NCBI GenBank assembly: GCA_030674185.1
Contig: JAPXFY010000026.1
Location: forward strand, 35,037,167 to 35,101,166
DNA: 64,000 nt
Source of the DNA: Monoplex corrugatus
Taxonomy: Eukaryota > Mollusca > Gastropoda > Littorinimorpha > Ranellidae
Direction of reading: 5' to 3'
Positions 1 to 63,742 of the stretch are shown here, piece after piece. A program made the translations under genes and the position numbers. The first letter of the stretch is position 1. Every line of letters starts with the position of its first letter. The notes below the pieces were generated by a model. That model did no database searches and was not told where the DNA came from. It saw only the letters and a list, made by a program, of their open reading frames with translations.

Positions 1-1405
1 TGGTGGATAGGGTGATGAAATCAATGGGTTAGGTTTTTGCAGTTGGTGGATAGGGCGATGGAATCAATGGGTTAGGTTTTTGCAGTTGGTGGATAGGGTG
101 ATGAAATCAATGGTCAGGTTTTTGTAGTTGGTGGATAGGGTGATGAAATCAATGGGTCAGGTTTTTGTAGTTGGTGGATAGGGTGATGGAATCAATGGGT
201 CAGGTTTTTGTAGTTGGTGGATAGGGTGATGAAATCAATGGGTCAGGTTTTTGTAGTTGGTGGATAGGGTGATGAAATCAATGGGTCAGGTTTTTGTAGT
301 TGGTGGATAGGGTGATGAAATCAATGGGTCAGGTTTTTGTAGTTGGTGGATAGGGTGATGAAATCAATGGGTCAGGTTTTTGCAGTTGGTGGATAGGGTG
401 ATGAAATCAATGGGTCAGGTTTTTGTAGTTGGTGGATAGGGTGATGAAATCAATGGGTCAGGTTTTTGCAGTTAGTGGATAGGGTGATGAAATCAATGGG
501 TCAGGTTTTTGCAGTTGGTGGATAGGGCGATGGAATCAATGGGTCAGGTTTTTGCAGTTGGTGGATAGGGTGATGAAATCAATGGGTCAGGTTTTTACAG
601 TTGGTGGATAGGGCGATGGAATCAATGGGTCAGGTTTTTGCAGTTGGTGAATAGGGTGATGAAATCAATGGGTCAGGTTTTTACAGTTGGTGGATAGGGC
701 GATGGAATCAATAGGTCAGGTTTTTGCAGTTGGTGAATAGGGTGATGAAATCAATGGGTCAGGTTTTTACAGTTGGTGGATAGGGCGATGGAATCAATAG
801 GTCAGGTTTTTGCAGTTGGTGGATAGGGTGATGAAATCAATGGGTCAGGTTTTTGTAGTTGGTGGATAGGGTGATGAAATCAATGGGTCAGGTTTTTGCA
901 GTTGGTGGATAGGGCGATGGAATCAATGGGTCAGGTTTTTGCAGTTGGTGGATAGGGTGATGAAATCAATGGGTCAGGTTTTTGTAGTTGGTGGATAGGA
1001 CGATGGAATCAATGGGTCAGGTTTTTGCAGTTGGTGGATAGGGTGATGAAATCAATGGGTCAGGTTTTTGCAGTTGGTGGATAGGGTGATGAAATCAATG
1101 GGTCAGGTTTTTGCAGTTGGTGGATAGGGCGATGGAATCAATGGGTCAGGTTTTTGCAGTTGGTGGATAGGGTGATGAAATCAATGGGTCAGGTTTTTGC
1201 AGTTGATGGATAGGACGATGGAATCAATGGGTTAGGTTTTTGCAGTTGGTGGATAGGTGATGAAATCAATGGGTCAGGTTTTTGCAGTTGGTGGATAGGG
1301 TGATGGAATCAATGGGTCAGGTTTTTGCAGTTGGTGGATAGGGCGCAGGAGTCAATGGGTCAGGTTTTTGCAGTTGGTGGATAGGGCGCAGGAGTCAAAG
1401 GGATA
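1..1405. repeat. 43-bp minisatellite, about 32 copies, truncated by window start
   Basis: A head-to-tail array of a 43-bp unit that reads roughly GTTGGTGGATAGGGTGATGA then AATCAATGGGTCAGGTTTTT and GCA. Copies differ at a few fixed positions (GTGATGAAA or GCGATGGAA, TGTAG or TGCAG). The last two units change to GGGCGCAGGAGTCAA, which is also the arm sequence of the dispersed MITEs in this window. There is no coding potential. The array runs off the left edge, so its true length is unknown. Confidence 0.95.
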
Positions 1406-1614
1406 ACGAGGTACGACAATCAAAACAACATGCATAATGCATCCAAGATATTGTTTTGGAGTGCTAAAGTTCACACTGTTTTGGAATGCAGAAATCCACA
1501 CCACTAGGGCAGTAGGTCTTTGGTCTGGCCTTTATCCCTGCCTCCACTTATATAGAAGCATTGATGACTTCAGGTAAAGTCATTATGCTTCCCACCTCTG
1601 TCTGGTAGTCTGAT

Positions 1615-1812
1615 TCATCATCATCATGTACCCTGCCACATGGCGTTGGCAATCATGGCCTGTCCTCAGCCACCCTGCAAGTCCGTCCAATATTTTCTAC
1701 CTGGTGTTCTCTTTCCTTCCAGCTTTCCTGTTATGACCAGGTGCTCTAATTCCCCCTTCCTCATAAAATGGCCTATAAATGTTGGTTGTCTTTTCATAAT
1801 CTTCCTTATATG
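1615..1812 (-). mobile_element. RTE-type LINE 3' end, 5'-truncated
   Basis: On the minus strand this matches the same element tail seen at 15507-15781 and 60681-61075. It contains the end of the ORF (the GHF-R region through to a MANA-like terminus) and a short (ATG)n tail, visible on the plus strand as CATCATCATCATG at 1616-1628. It is internally deleted compared with the 15.5 kb copy and cannot encode protein. RTE elements characteristically end in short microsatellite tails. Confidence 0.75.
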
Positions 1813-3239
1813 ATTATGCAGACAATATTAGGAATTCTAAAGTGACATTTAAATCATCCACGGCCACGCATTCTGCATGCAGATATCTAATTTAAGCCCC
1901 CTACAACCCTTTCTGCATGTTGGAAGGTATTGGACAAATCAGTGACCTCTGGAAATTTCTTTTCTTTTCATTTTTTTTTTTTTTTTTTTTTTGGTGCATG
2001 AAGGGGAGGGAGTCCATATATTATTTTACCCAATCAAACAAAAACATAAACACAAATTCTTATTTTTTGCTTTTCATCTTCATGAAGAAAAAGATTTTGT
2101 ATTTAGTGAAGAAAAACCGTGATGTCCCAATAACCAACTGTTGGGTTAGGAGACAGATGAAGGTGATTTCGTATGATTATTAAATAGTGTCCACAGATAA
2201 GTTTGCTTGCGCGCACACACAAAACATACTGAGTAATTGATTATGCAACAACTAATAAAAAATTTTTGTTGTGTATTTAATTTGTAGTAGGAATATACAA
2301 CATACCAATAAAAACACTGGAAAGCGCAATGCTTACATATATATCCAGTGGACAGCTTACATGTACATAGCCAAAGATGAGATGACAGATTGCAAAACCA
2401 ACACGGATTTAGAGGAGGGGAGAAAATTTTGAGTCCCAAGTATCAATGAAACTCAGATAAAATGTGTCATTGCCTGAATAGAAAGTGAAGAAAAACATAA
2501 AATAATTTGCTCCCTCATCCTCGCCCCCCCCCCCCCCCCCACACACGCTTCTCCTCCATCCCCTCTCCTATATGTATATGGGATCAGTAAAAATACAACA
2601 CCAGCAAAAAAAAAAAAAAAAACAATATTAAAAAGCCAGCAACAAGGTTTAGACATACAACTGGATGCCACCTACATGACAAAAATAATGAAATCAGATC
2701 CACTTTTACAAACTAGACTGAACCAAAAACAGTTTAGGGAAAAAACAATCGGACAAAAAAAAGAAGAAGAAAAAAAGACAATTTTTGTCTCCTACTTAGA
2801 CTAGTTCAGATACAATGTGGAATCAACATGTAATTTTTATTAACTCAATCGAGTCGCAGTCTTCAGGGTCATTCTGCCCCCTCAATTCAGAGGATTTTTA
2901 GCACATTTTAAAAAAATATAGAAAAACAACCAAATAAAGTAGACAAACAAAGTAAAGTGATACAGAAAGACCAGGATTAGATCTTTACAAATAATCTTAC
3001 TTTATTTATGGTATTCCGTGTACTTGTAAATGATGAGGTATCCAAATAGGTATCCAAAGGGGGGTAATTGTTTTTTTTGATGGATATGAACATACACTGT
3101 GAAACAGTTTTAGATGAAGTCCAGAACATAATTTCTATGCCATGGATGTTTAAAATCACAAGATTACTGGTAGTTGTCACTTTTTGCATACAGTTGCTCC
3201 AGAGCACAAAATATTTACAAAATTGTGAGGTTCAACTTG

Positions 3240-3485
3240 CTTTCCTTGACGCCATTTGTGAAATTCGCATGTCGCGGGTAGCGCTGAAAAAAGGCTACTG
3301 TTGTCTTTGTTTTACGTTGCCACAAACGGTCTAAGATAAATAACTGCTGTAAACATACCCTAGTTTCGGTTCCCAATGAGTTTTCCCTATAACCGACGCT
3401 TCTGATGTAAAAAAAAAACAACGAATGTCCGCCGTCAATAAATCGACGTCACGTCTCCAAGCAGTAAACGGAAGTGACGGAGATT
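3240..3485. promoter_or_regulatory. Possible CpG-containing promoter patch
   Basis: A locally CG-rich stretch in an AT-rich flank. It contains a CRE-like TCGACGTCACG near 3443-3453 and an ETS-like ACGGAAGTGACGG near 3467-3479, together with several isolated CGs around 3250-3285. These are typical of housekeeping promoters. No convincing first exon could be attached on either strand, so this is only a candidate. Confidence 0.22.
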
Positions 3486-6400
3486 TTTTTTTCCGGCACA
3501 AAGCGATTGAGTTAATAGTTAAAACACAACTTGGAACTTTTATGCCACATCAATCTCAAATGTGGGAAATTCTGTCTGACAAATGTGCTAGCAACATTCT
3601 TATTCATTTCAATTATTATGCATCAAATTTGCTGAAACAACATGAATATACGTTCCTAAGTCTGTTTGGTTCAATATATCATGTTTCTTTTTTTTCATAC
3701 TGTGAAAACAACAGCCCAATCAGTTCATAATTGGTACACAAAAATACGGCCATGATTATAATTTTACCATTTTGGAGGGTGATGTGAATTGTCCCAAATC
3801 AAAAACTGACAGAACACAACCACCAAAACAAAATGAGCAAATCATCAAAAGTGTCAGAATAATCAACGCGCTGATTGTGACACTGACAAGAAGAAGAAGA
3901 AGAAACAGTGACCAAACCAGAACCAGTGTGACCTGCTTTGACAAAGAGGACGAAAAGGTTGCGCAGCCTGTTTTTCTCAAAAGGCTCCAACATTACTTCG
4001 GGTACCATGACCTCGATTTTCAGTGTTTAGCATTTCTTAATATCTTGAACTAACCTTTCTGTTATGCGTGATAAGCGAAAAAAACTGGAACAGTCTGAAA
4101 TTAGTAAAACCGCTTTCTCTCATAGTCTGATTATGTGGACAAAATCTGGAATACTAAAAATGACATTTAAATCATTCACACTTGAAATTATTGTTGAAAA
4201 AGATTTAGTTTTGTCCTTGTCAAACAACAAACTTCAAGCAAGCATACATTTTCTAGGAGACAAAAAGAAGAGGTCAAAGAGTATCACTCAAATTTGCACC
4301 TTTTAAAACGCACTTTGAAGCCTGTCGCAACGAAGATTTGTTCATTTCCCCTCTTCCAACTTAAAACCCATTGTCTACAGACAGCTATCTTAATTATTCC
4401 TGACATAAAAAGGCCGCACTCTATGTTTTGAGTACGACACAGTTGTACATTTTATATTGCACAATTCATACAGATCTGATCTTGGAGGGGGGGGGATTTA
4501 GGACTTTTCAAGACCCCACTTTTTCCGTCAAGGATCTTCTAGCCCCCCCCCCCCCCCCCCCCCCCTACCATATTTTCTTCTTTTTTTCCCACATAAGCAA
4601 CAAAATAATGATTGTACTTATACCAAAAAGCAGTATACTGCATTTTACACACATTTTATTCAGACTCAACAATAATAATGAAATTCAAGCACTTTTCAAG
4701 TACCCTGAAGCAAAAGTCAGATTTTTTAGGTCTTTCAAGGCCTTGAACTGGGGACCTCCAAAATTAAGAACTCTTAGAAGACTGTGCAAACCCTGTGTAT
4801 CAAATTAAAGCTCAGAAACTGTTTTTAAATGTCAAAATCCCCCAAAACAGCCAAATCAGACACCAAGTCATGACCTTTGCTTTTATCAGTGCCGGTTGTG
4901 AAGTTATGAAAACTAAACAAAGAGCAACCCACCTACTCACCCCCATACTCCAAGCCAAAACAAAGACTAGCAAAACTGACCGGCCACCATCTCTGAAATG
5001 ATATGATGACACTTTGGTAAAGATTGCCACTACACTGGAAGACCAGTATTGAGGTATTTACTTGAAGAGCTTCAAGTGAAAACTTTGCGCAGAGCACAAA
5101 ATTGATTGTTTTGCATACACCCCTTTTTTTCTGTTTTTTCTTTTTTTACATCGGGCCACTGGATTTCCAACTGATGAGTTAATTAATCACACACAAGCAG
5201 GGATGGCTGCATGTGTTAAAATTATTCCAGTGTGCATCTGCTGAACTTGGTTAAAAAAAATTTTTTTAAAAACTCATGGGATTGGTTGAAATGTGAAAGA
5301 CACGCACATTTCACATCAGTTCATACAGAGATTCTGACAAAACAGAGAACTGACTTTTTAAAAGAAGACTAAAATGAATATGGAGAGAGAAAATTCTGAT
5401 GCTGCAAGGAGGGGACGACTGGTGAGAACATTGCACGGGACCAATCTATATAATATTATAGTAATCTGAAGTACACCACAAATGAGTACAATTAAGACAA
5501 CAATGGCAACACTTGACCTATCTATATAGCAACTGATCTGAAATACACAACATATTAGTACAATTAAGAAAAAAATGGCACGAAGAGTGTCAAATTGTAC
5601 AAGTATGCCACGAAAAAGAAGGCAAGGAAAATACAATGAAGCATACATTGATGCTGTAAGATTCTTGCTTTAGTTTTCCTCCTGTACTCGACACATGAAA
5701 GAGACGATGGTTACACACTGTAGTACACTGCCTCATCCTCCCATTCCATGCAGTGTAATACAGAATAGTTTCTGGCAACACGTTACCCTGGGGTTGCTTG
5801 GCTCACTGTCTGCTAGCTGTATCGCTAGGATTCAAATCCTCCTGTGTGTCATCAACAGCCGAAAATCCAATTCAAGCAAATGACAGTTGCAAAAAAAAAC
5901 AAAAAAAATCACTAAACAATAAAACCTATCTACAAATTAAAAATAAAGGTATTAAAAAGGTGTGGCGAAGAAAGTGGGTAAAACATTTTCAGGAATGTTG
6001 AAAACACAAAACATTTTGGAAACATGAGCAGACTGGGGAGCACCCCAAGACATTCTTTGAAAGAAGGACAACATCAAAGGCCCCCACACAGCATGATTAT
6101 TTTTGTTCAAAAAAATTGAACGTGTGATCGGATGTTATATGAAACAAAGACACGACAGGCAACATAATGCTGGTGACTTTGTAATCCTCGCCCATCCCAG
6201 GGCAAAGAGGAATGGACAGAAATGTTTGAGAACAAACTCAACCAGCAGTAGTACTGTCTTGTATCTGTGTCTTGTCAAAATTCAGGCTGCTTTCCCTGAG
6301 GACACTGCACTGCTAAAGTGCACCACAACCCCTTTATTCTGTATTTCAGTACTTCTGCTTAACCATTACAATGAATTCTTCTACATAATTTTTGCCACAG

Positions 6401-7102
6401 AGGGTCGTTTTTATCTGCACTACGCGCATGCTGAACAGAGGATGTGTTTAATGTCTCATTAAAAAAACTGTTTGTCAATGTTAAACCATATCAGACACAA
6501 TAAAGTCTTTAGAATAAAAACTGATAATTAATGTAAAAACATGTACCTGGAGCAATACTTGATGACCCTTCAAAACACTCGCTTTGAAGAATGAGGGACT
6601 AATCCAGGAAAAGTAAAAAATTTTAAAAACTGAATCTCATCAGATCAGCCTACTTCCCTCTGGAATTCTCTTCTCTGAACTGACAATGACCTATGTTTAA
6701 ACGTATAAATTGTCCGAACCCTGTAAAAAAGTGGAACATGTTCAAGCTGGCAGTGAAAACATAGTGCACAAACATCACACAACAAAACCATTCAGGCACT
6801 GGCCGTATGTCAACAGTTCAGAAACCAAGTCATCCATCTAATCATTCAGGAAAAAAACTGATGTATTCCGGAACACAAACAGCAAGCACCAGAAGTAACC
6901 AAGTAATGGACAAAACAAGACACGCATTTCTGGCTGAATAGCTTCCGTCAACTGAGTACAAATGGAGCACAAAGAAACAAGCCACCAAACCTCGGACATG
7001 TTATTTCACTCAGCCCAACTGAAGATAGATACACCACCATTTGTTGTTATTTTGATATCCTGAACTTAATGATCTTATTTCTAGGTTTTCCTTTTTGTCT
7101 GT

Positions 7103-8391
7103 TTGACAAAGGCCATTTGGCTATACTATTGGCACCTACATTATTTCCGTTGACAAAGGCCATTTAGCTGTACTATTGGCACCTACATTATTTCCGTTGA
7201 CAAAGGCCATTTGGCTGTACTATTGGCACCTACATTACTTCCGTAGACAAAGGCCATTTGGCTGTACTATTGGCACCTACATTATTTCCGTTGACAAAGG
7301 CCATTTGGCTGTACTATTGGCACCTACATTACTTCCGTAGACAAAGGCCATTTGGCTGTACTATTGGCACCTACATTATTTCCGTTGACAAAGGCCATTT
7401 GGCTATACTATTGGCACCTACATTATTTCGTAGACAAAGGCCATTTGGCTGTACTATTGGCACCTACATTATTTCCGTTGACAAAGGCCATTTGGCTATA
7501 CTATTGGCACCTACATTATTTCCGTAGACAAAGGCCATTTGGCTGTACTATTGGCACCTACATTATTTCCGTTGACAAAGGCCATTTGGCTGTACTATTG
7601 GCACCTACATTACTTCCGTAGACAAAGGCCATTTGGCTGTACTATTGGCACCTACATTATTTCCGTTGACAAAGGCCATTTGGCTATACTATTGGTACCT
7701 ACATTACTTCCGTAGACAAAGGCCATTTGGCTGTACTATTGGCACCTACATTATTTCCGTTGACAAAGGCCATTTGGCTGTACTATTGGCACCTACATTA
7801 CTTCCGTAGACAAAGGCCATTTGGCTGTACTATTGGCACCTACATTACTTCCGTTGACAAAGGCCATTTGGCTATACTATTGGTACCTACATCATTTCTG
7901 CCGACAAAGGCCATTTGGCTGTACTATTGGCACCTACATTATTTCCGTTGACAAAGGCCATTTGGCTGTACTATTGGCACCTACATTACTTCCGCTGACA
8001 AAGGCCATTTGGCTATACTATTGGCACCTACATTATTTCCGCTGACAAAGGCCATTTGGCTATACTATTGGTACCTACATCATTTCTGCCGACAAAGGCC
8101 ATTTAGCTATACTATTGGTACCTACATCATTTCTGCCGACAAAGGCCATTTAGCTATACTATTGGTACCTACATCATTTCTGCCGACAAAGGCCATTTAG
8201 CTATACTATTGGCACCTACATCATTTCTGCCGACAAAGGCCATTTAGCTATACTAATGTACCTACATCATTTCTGCCGACAAAGGCCATTTAGCTGTACT
8301 ATTGGTACCTACATCATTTCTATCCATTAATTAAACAATAATTTTTACTTTACTTTCATTTGGCTGTACTATTGGTACCTACATTATTTCT
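7103..8391. repeat. 47-bp minisatellite, about 26 copies
   Basis: The unit begins TTGACAAAGGCCATTTGGCT and continues GTACTATTGGCACCTACATT then ATTTCCG. In the first two thirds the units tend to alternate between ...ATTATTTCCGTTGAC and ...ATTACTTCCGTAGAC, which makes a 94-bp higher-order unit. In the last third a CATCATTTCTGCCGAC variant takes over. The array ends with a duplicated AT-rich segment (about 8320-8430). Because 47 is not a multiple of three, the open frames inside (MAVLLAPTLFPLTKAIW-like) are repeat artefacts. Confidence 0.95.
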
Positions 8392-8820
8392 ATCCATTAA
8401 TTAAACAATAATTTTTACTTTACTTTCATGTGTTCTGAGTTCTGATAAATTTACTTGAAAGCTGACATTCCCTTTGATTCTTACTATGAACAGCAAGGAT
8501 CATAGACAAAAATACATCTTACAGGACAGAAAGGAGGAAGATGGATGGAAGGACAAATACTCAAAAACTAAACTACAATAATAAAATAAAACAAGCAAAC
8601 AAAAATGTTATGCAGCACCTGATAAAAGGCAAACAGTATTAAATATTTTCATTTCTGACATTTCACAATTTCTGATTACATATAAACAAACTAAAAAGGA
8701 ATAAAAAAAAAAAAAAACAGGAAAAAAACACAGAGTTGATATATTTTCACCCCTTTATTTTTTTAACATTTTCTAACAATGTTTTACAATAAAAGTGCTA
8801 ATATCTTACTGACAGGTCAA

Positions 8821-8912
8821 TGTGAAAGTGAGAAATTAAGATTATACTGCAAGTGACAGAAAAAGTTGTGAAAGTGAGAAATTAAGATTATACTGCAAGT
8901 GACAGAAAAAGT
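8821..8912. repeat. 46-bp tandem duplication
   Basis: Two adjacent copies of a segment starting TGTGAAAGTGAGAAATTAAG, identical over 46 bp. A recent local duplication in non-coding flank. Confidence 0.9.
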
Positions 8913-9762
8913 CGACGCAGAAAATTACATGCAGTTGCGGGATTCACTGCCATTAATGGAGTCGTGCAAAGTAATCTGTAAAGATAAGACAAAGATGGAA
9001 TAAAAGTTGTCATGGACACAACTTATACAGAATGACTGTTGGGTCATTAGACTAAAATCAGGATAAATTAAGTGATTCATGGAAAACTGTGTCTCCCAAT
9101 TCCATTTGCAGCACCTTTGCTTTGTAAACAACTGAGATAAGATATTCATTTTCTCTTCTTCTCATAATTACTTGCCAAAGGATTCATTCAGTGCTACACA
9201 ATTTACCGTGCATGTACCCAAACCCAACTATTCATGCACATGATTCTTTCACGCACACATACACATATCACATACACACATGTGCACTAGACAGCAAAGT
9301 ATGAAGCAAACTGAAGCGAGTATAACTGTAACAAATACAATCACAGACTTGTCGGAGATATCACTTCAGAAAAGAACGCGGTCATAGCAGCCACATCACA
9401 CATTAATCAGTGAATCATATCAGCCAAATCAAACATAAAATGAGTCATTCTACATATACATCAATCAAGTTTCACAACGATGCAAACCAAAATGACGTTT
9501 CTTTTATCTTGCCGACATTGTCCTATTATCTGTTTAATCAGGGGGTTTTTTCATATGCTTCACAAACTGACAGCACCATACTATTTAAAAACAATAACAA
9601 AAAGGAATGCAAGGGAGGAATTCAACTAGGTATATTCTGTGTCGTTCTCTCTCACACATGCATGTACACAGCACACATGTACACACACATACATCATATA
9701 CATCATTTACATGATCTCACAAACACATACTTACACTCAGTGTCATACACACACAAATACAC

Positions 9763-9799
<37 letters not shown>

Positions 9800-10144
9800 C
9801 ACACACAACACACACACACACACACACACACTGCTATAGTTCACTTCACACTCTACATGTATTCACACTTGCAGCATCACTCCTAATTTCAAGTTCCACT
9901 GGTTCAGAAGAGATAAGAAAACTCACTCCTCCAATCTCTGTATCACTATCAGACAACACCAACACAATTCATCCAATTACAAGCCTGAACGATAAGTACA
10001 CATAAAACACACACACACATATGCATACATACATGTATTTACACATGTGTCGATTAAAAACACTGATAAAAAGACCGACATTGACAACGATAATCTTAAA
10101 ACAGTGACCCAAAGATGAAGATTAAAGACAACACCGACAAGAAT

Positions 10145-10345
10145 GGAAGTCAAGGGTGAGAGATATCAGACACCCAACCAGAAGATCTGAGTTTGAACCT
10201 ACCTGAGTACCTTCTGGTGAGTACAAGATGGAGACTTTATATCTATGCACACATCAAATACACATGTCAAAGATCCTGTAAGCCACACTAAGTGAGCAAT
10301 GCTGGCTTCAGGAAACAGGAAACAACTAACAAGCACACTCTCTGA
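10145..10345 (+). mobile_element. tRNA-derived SINE, degraded
   Basis: A B-box-like GAGTTTGAACC lies near 10188. The following body has a CAAAGATCCTGTAAGCCA block and a GGCTTCAGGAAACAGGAAAC block, which align with the SINE at 13683-14035 (AAAGATCTTGTAGATCATG and CATGGAAACATGAAAAC). Two copies sharing head, body and order support a common SINE family. Confidence 0.55.
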
Positions 10346-10670
10346 AGCCAGAGAATGGTACAGTGAACAGCAACAAGATATCTGCACAGTTCGTTCATTA
10401 TTTCTTCTAACATCTATCCACATATATGCTTTTAGACTGGCCTGCATAATGTGGACCAGAGTGCAATACATACAGGTATACAAGAAAACATTGCTTGGAA
10501 TGCAAACACGATAGGGAAAAATTGCAATAAGCTCAAGTATCACTCTCTGCATTTGACAACATATGTCTCATGCAGAAAGAGACAGACAGACAGACAAGGT
10601 TTCAGCCCAGTCTGCACAAAGGTAAAACATTAAACATCTCATTAAATGCACCGATTAAAGACATAAACAT

Positions 10671-10944
10671 TAACCCTTAGATTCCTTCACCCTATCCATC
10701 AGCGTCCAACATTATTTGCCAAAGTAAAAACACAGCCCTTTCACTCTCTCATCCTTCCCACAGCTTTCGCTCCCTCATCTTATCCACCAGCTTCCAGGCA
10801 GTCCTGCTAGAGCTATACCTGACAGGAAACTGGTGGCAAGGGTGAGGGAATGAAATTTATAGGAGCTGGTGGATAGGATGAGGGAGTGAATAGGTGGCTA
10901 CTTTTTTGCAGCTGGTAAGTAGGGCGAGGTAGTCAGAGTGTTAA
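10671..10944. mobile_element. piggyBac-type MITE, old copy
   Basis: Begins TTAACCCTTAGATTCCTTCACC and ends with GGGCGAGGTAGTCAGAGTGTTAA, an imperfect inverted repeat with TTAA at both ends. Internal blocks (CCACCAGCTTCC, GCTGGTGGATAGGATGAGGG) match the other MITE copies in the window, but with more substitutions. Confidence 0.7.
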
Positions 10945-12742
10945 TATTTTCAAAACGGCAGGAAAAAGGGATGAAAAGGAAAGACAAAATAACGACATCT
11001 GAAACAATGAAAGGGCTGGTCTCTGTATCAGACAACACTAAACCAACCTATCCAACCCCAAACTGAATCAGTGAATGATACTAGTGGGCTGAGAAAGGCA
11101 GTCTCTACTTTGGTAGTACAGCAACCATCCCCAATCCGGCAGGCTGCAGGACGTGGACAGTGGATGGCTTCAGATATGAAAGTTCGCTGCAAAATAACCC
11201 AGGTTTACCTGGACAAATAAGCAGCATGGACCACCTCTTAGCTGTTACTGTCAGGATGGGGCAGGACGGCATCTGGCAAAGCTTACACCTAAAAAAACGT
11301 CATATGTGTCCTACGACAGAAACATCCGGCGGACAAAGGCCACCTAAAATCCCCTAGGTTCCTGCACTCAGAGGTAAATCTTTTGGCCATGAGCTACGGG
11401 TGGGATAACTCCTACAATACACCTAGAGGCTAAGTCAACATACAGCCCGCAGATATACATTCTAACAAACGTGTACCATGCAAGAAACGGCCATATGACA
11501 TTTACATAACGGTCGGATGCATGAAATATTGTAAAACACAGATAAAGAGATGATTTTAACATGGTTAATGAGACAACACTAACTCTATTTTAAAATGAGC
11601 AAAAAGGCAAAATTCACGGATAATGATAAAGATACATGAAAAGATAAAAACATTACTTGATAAAAAGACTACGACAACATACAGATGCCAGTACAAGAAG
11701 CAGCAATGTCAATTAATATGTGAAGCAAATAACAATCTGAAACACAAATCACACCTTTTTTCCCTGTGCACATAATTTTTCCTTATGCAAACTTTACCCA
11801 TCAGTGTAATGACATTCATAGTCAGTCTGCAATATCAACACTTGACACAACCAGCATTTTAGGAACATACTTTTCTCCCAAACGCTCTTTCACATCGCAT
11901 ACAAGATAATCTACACCATAAAAAAATGAATCAAGCAACAATGAAATACGCATTCTCACATATTCTTATCATATGTCACAAAGATGTACCAGTATCAAAA
12001 GCACATCTCCAGCTCAACATTCTCCTCACTGCTCTCTAATTTGAGTGGTAAAATTGATGAAAGCCTAAATATGGGGAAAACAGGGAGGAATGGAAAAAAA
12101 AATATCATCTTGCTGAGGAAAACATGGTTATTTCACGTATCTGATTCAGACATATGACAGCCAACATACATACACACGAGGAAAACATGGTTCTTTCATG
12201 TATCCGATACAGACATATGGCAACAACATACACACACACACAAGGACTATCAAGTTTTCTGCCAGTCTTCAATTTCCATGCCCATTTCAAATTCCACATT
12301 CAAAAAGAAACACACATTTTGAAAAAAAAATGAAGGAATAACTGTTCTTTGATTCAGATTTTAAAAAATTGCAGTGAACATGATGCATCCCAAACATACA
12401 AAGCATCTCCAGATCTCTTGCAGAAGAGCTGCAGTCAAACCTTGTTATACAGTAATTTTTTTCTGTAACCAAGTCGTACACAATAACATCATAAAAACAG
12501 CATCAACAGTCTGTAACACAGGAAGATACAGATTTCTTAACAACTCCGAGTCTCTAACACGGGTGAACACAGCTGATTTTCTGCCCCTAAGACAGGAGTA
12601 CACTATTTTCTGTTACGCGAACTCAGTCAATCTCTTTCAGCAGAAACACTGTTATCTTCACACAACAGACTCAAACACAGGTAACTTGTGTAAGACGTGT
12701 ACACGGTCAATGCCTCGTGAAACGACTCATCACAAGTCAGAC

Positions 12743-12748
12743 TTTATT
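12743..12748 (-). terminator. Candidate poly(A) signal of the carrier gene
   Basis: The plus-strand TTTATT reads AATAAA on the minus strand, about 155 nt after the stop codon. It is a plausible proximal cleavage signal. Other AATAAA-type signals lie further along (for example near 8755), so a longer 3' UTR is possible. Confidence 0.35.
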
Positions 12749-12900
12749 TTTCCATGCTGGCAATCTTCCAAGTAGGGACAAAAAAAGAAGAACTCCGATG
12801 TTAACGCTGAAGCAACTGTGTGTGATCACCAATACACCTCCTGCGGCTGACCCGATGCCCCACTCAGGGGCACAACTCTAACACACTTTTCACACACTCA

Positions 12901-63616
<50,716 letters not shown>

Positions 63617-63699
63617 TGTTTCTTCTGTGGACACACTGCACGATACACCTAGTAGGTGCCCCACGAGAACTTTAATGGAACCGCAGAAATAGGAAAGAC

Positions 63700-63742
63700 G
63701 ATATTTGATTGGATACTTTACAGACAGTTTAGAATATATAAA
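63700..63742 (-). promoter_or_regulatory. Candidate core promoter of the carrier gene
   Basis: On the minus strand TTTATATATTC (63732-63742) is TATA-like, about 70-130 nt upstream of the two candidate ATGs. TATCCAATCAAA (about 63703-63714) lies 25-30 nt after it, near where transcription would begin. Confidence 0.3.

Larger units (their letters stand above)
1406..7102. other. Gene-free flank
   Basis: No exon with recognisable homology on either strand. It holds one RTE LINE tail (1615-1812), homopolymers (poly-T near 1970-1992, poly-C near 2523-2540 and 4544-4565, poly-A near 2606-2622) and a CG-richer patch at 3240-3485. Short open frames here have no family features. This lies downstream of the carrier gene's stop and could include distal 3' UTR, which sequence alone cannot settle. 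Confidence 0.6.
8913..12900. other. Gene-free 3' flank of the carrier gene
   Basis: No coding exon recognised. It contains a (CA)n tract (about 9763-9832), a SINE (10145-10345), a degraded piggyBac-type MITE (10671-10944) and a 64-bp tandem duplication at about 12116-12240 (copies start GAGGAAAACATGGTT). The right end is probably carrier-gene 3' UTR. Confidence 0.6.

Noticed and set aside
1..1405. CRISPR-like array
   Set aside because: Units are contiguous without unique spacers, and the context is eukaryotic.
3772..4053. 93-codon plus-strand frame with a run of arginines
   Set aside because: The arginines come from an AGA run, and no family features are seen. Not enough to call a gene.
7258..8200. 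Overlapping frames reading MAVLLAPTLFPLTKAIW
   Set aside because: All three frames of a 47-bp minisatellite. The repeat length is not a multiple of three, so the frames rotate.
9410..9886. 158-codon plus-strand frame
   Set aside because: No domain, signal or splice support, and half of it is (CA)n-encoded His-Thr.
63617..63664. Upstream in-frame ATG as the carrier start
   Set aside because: It would add 16 residues with no family similarity. The downstream ATG gives a length matching known SCaMCs. It is kept only as an alternative.
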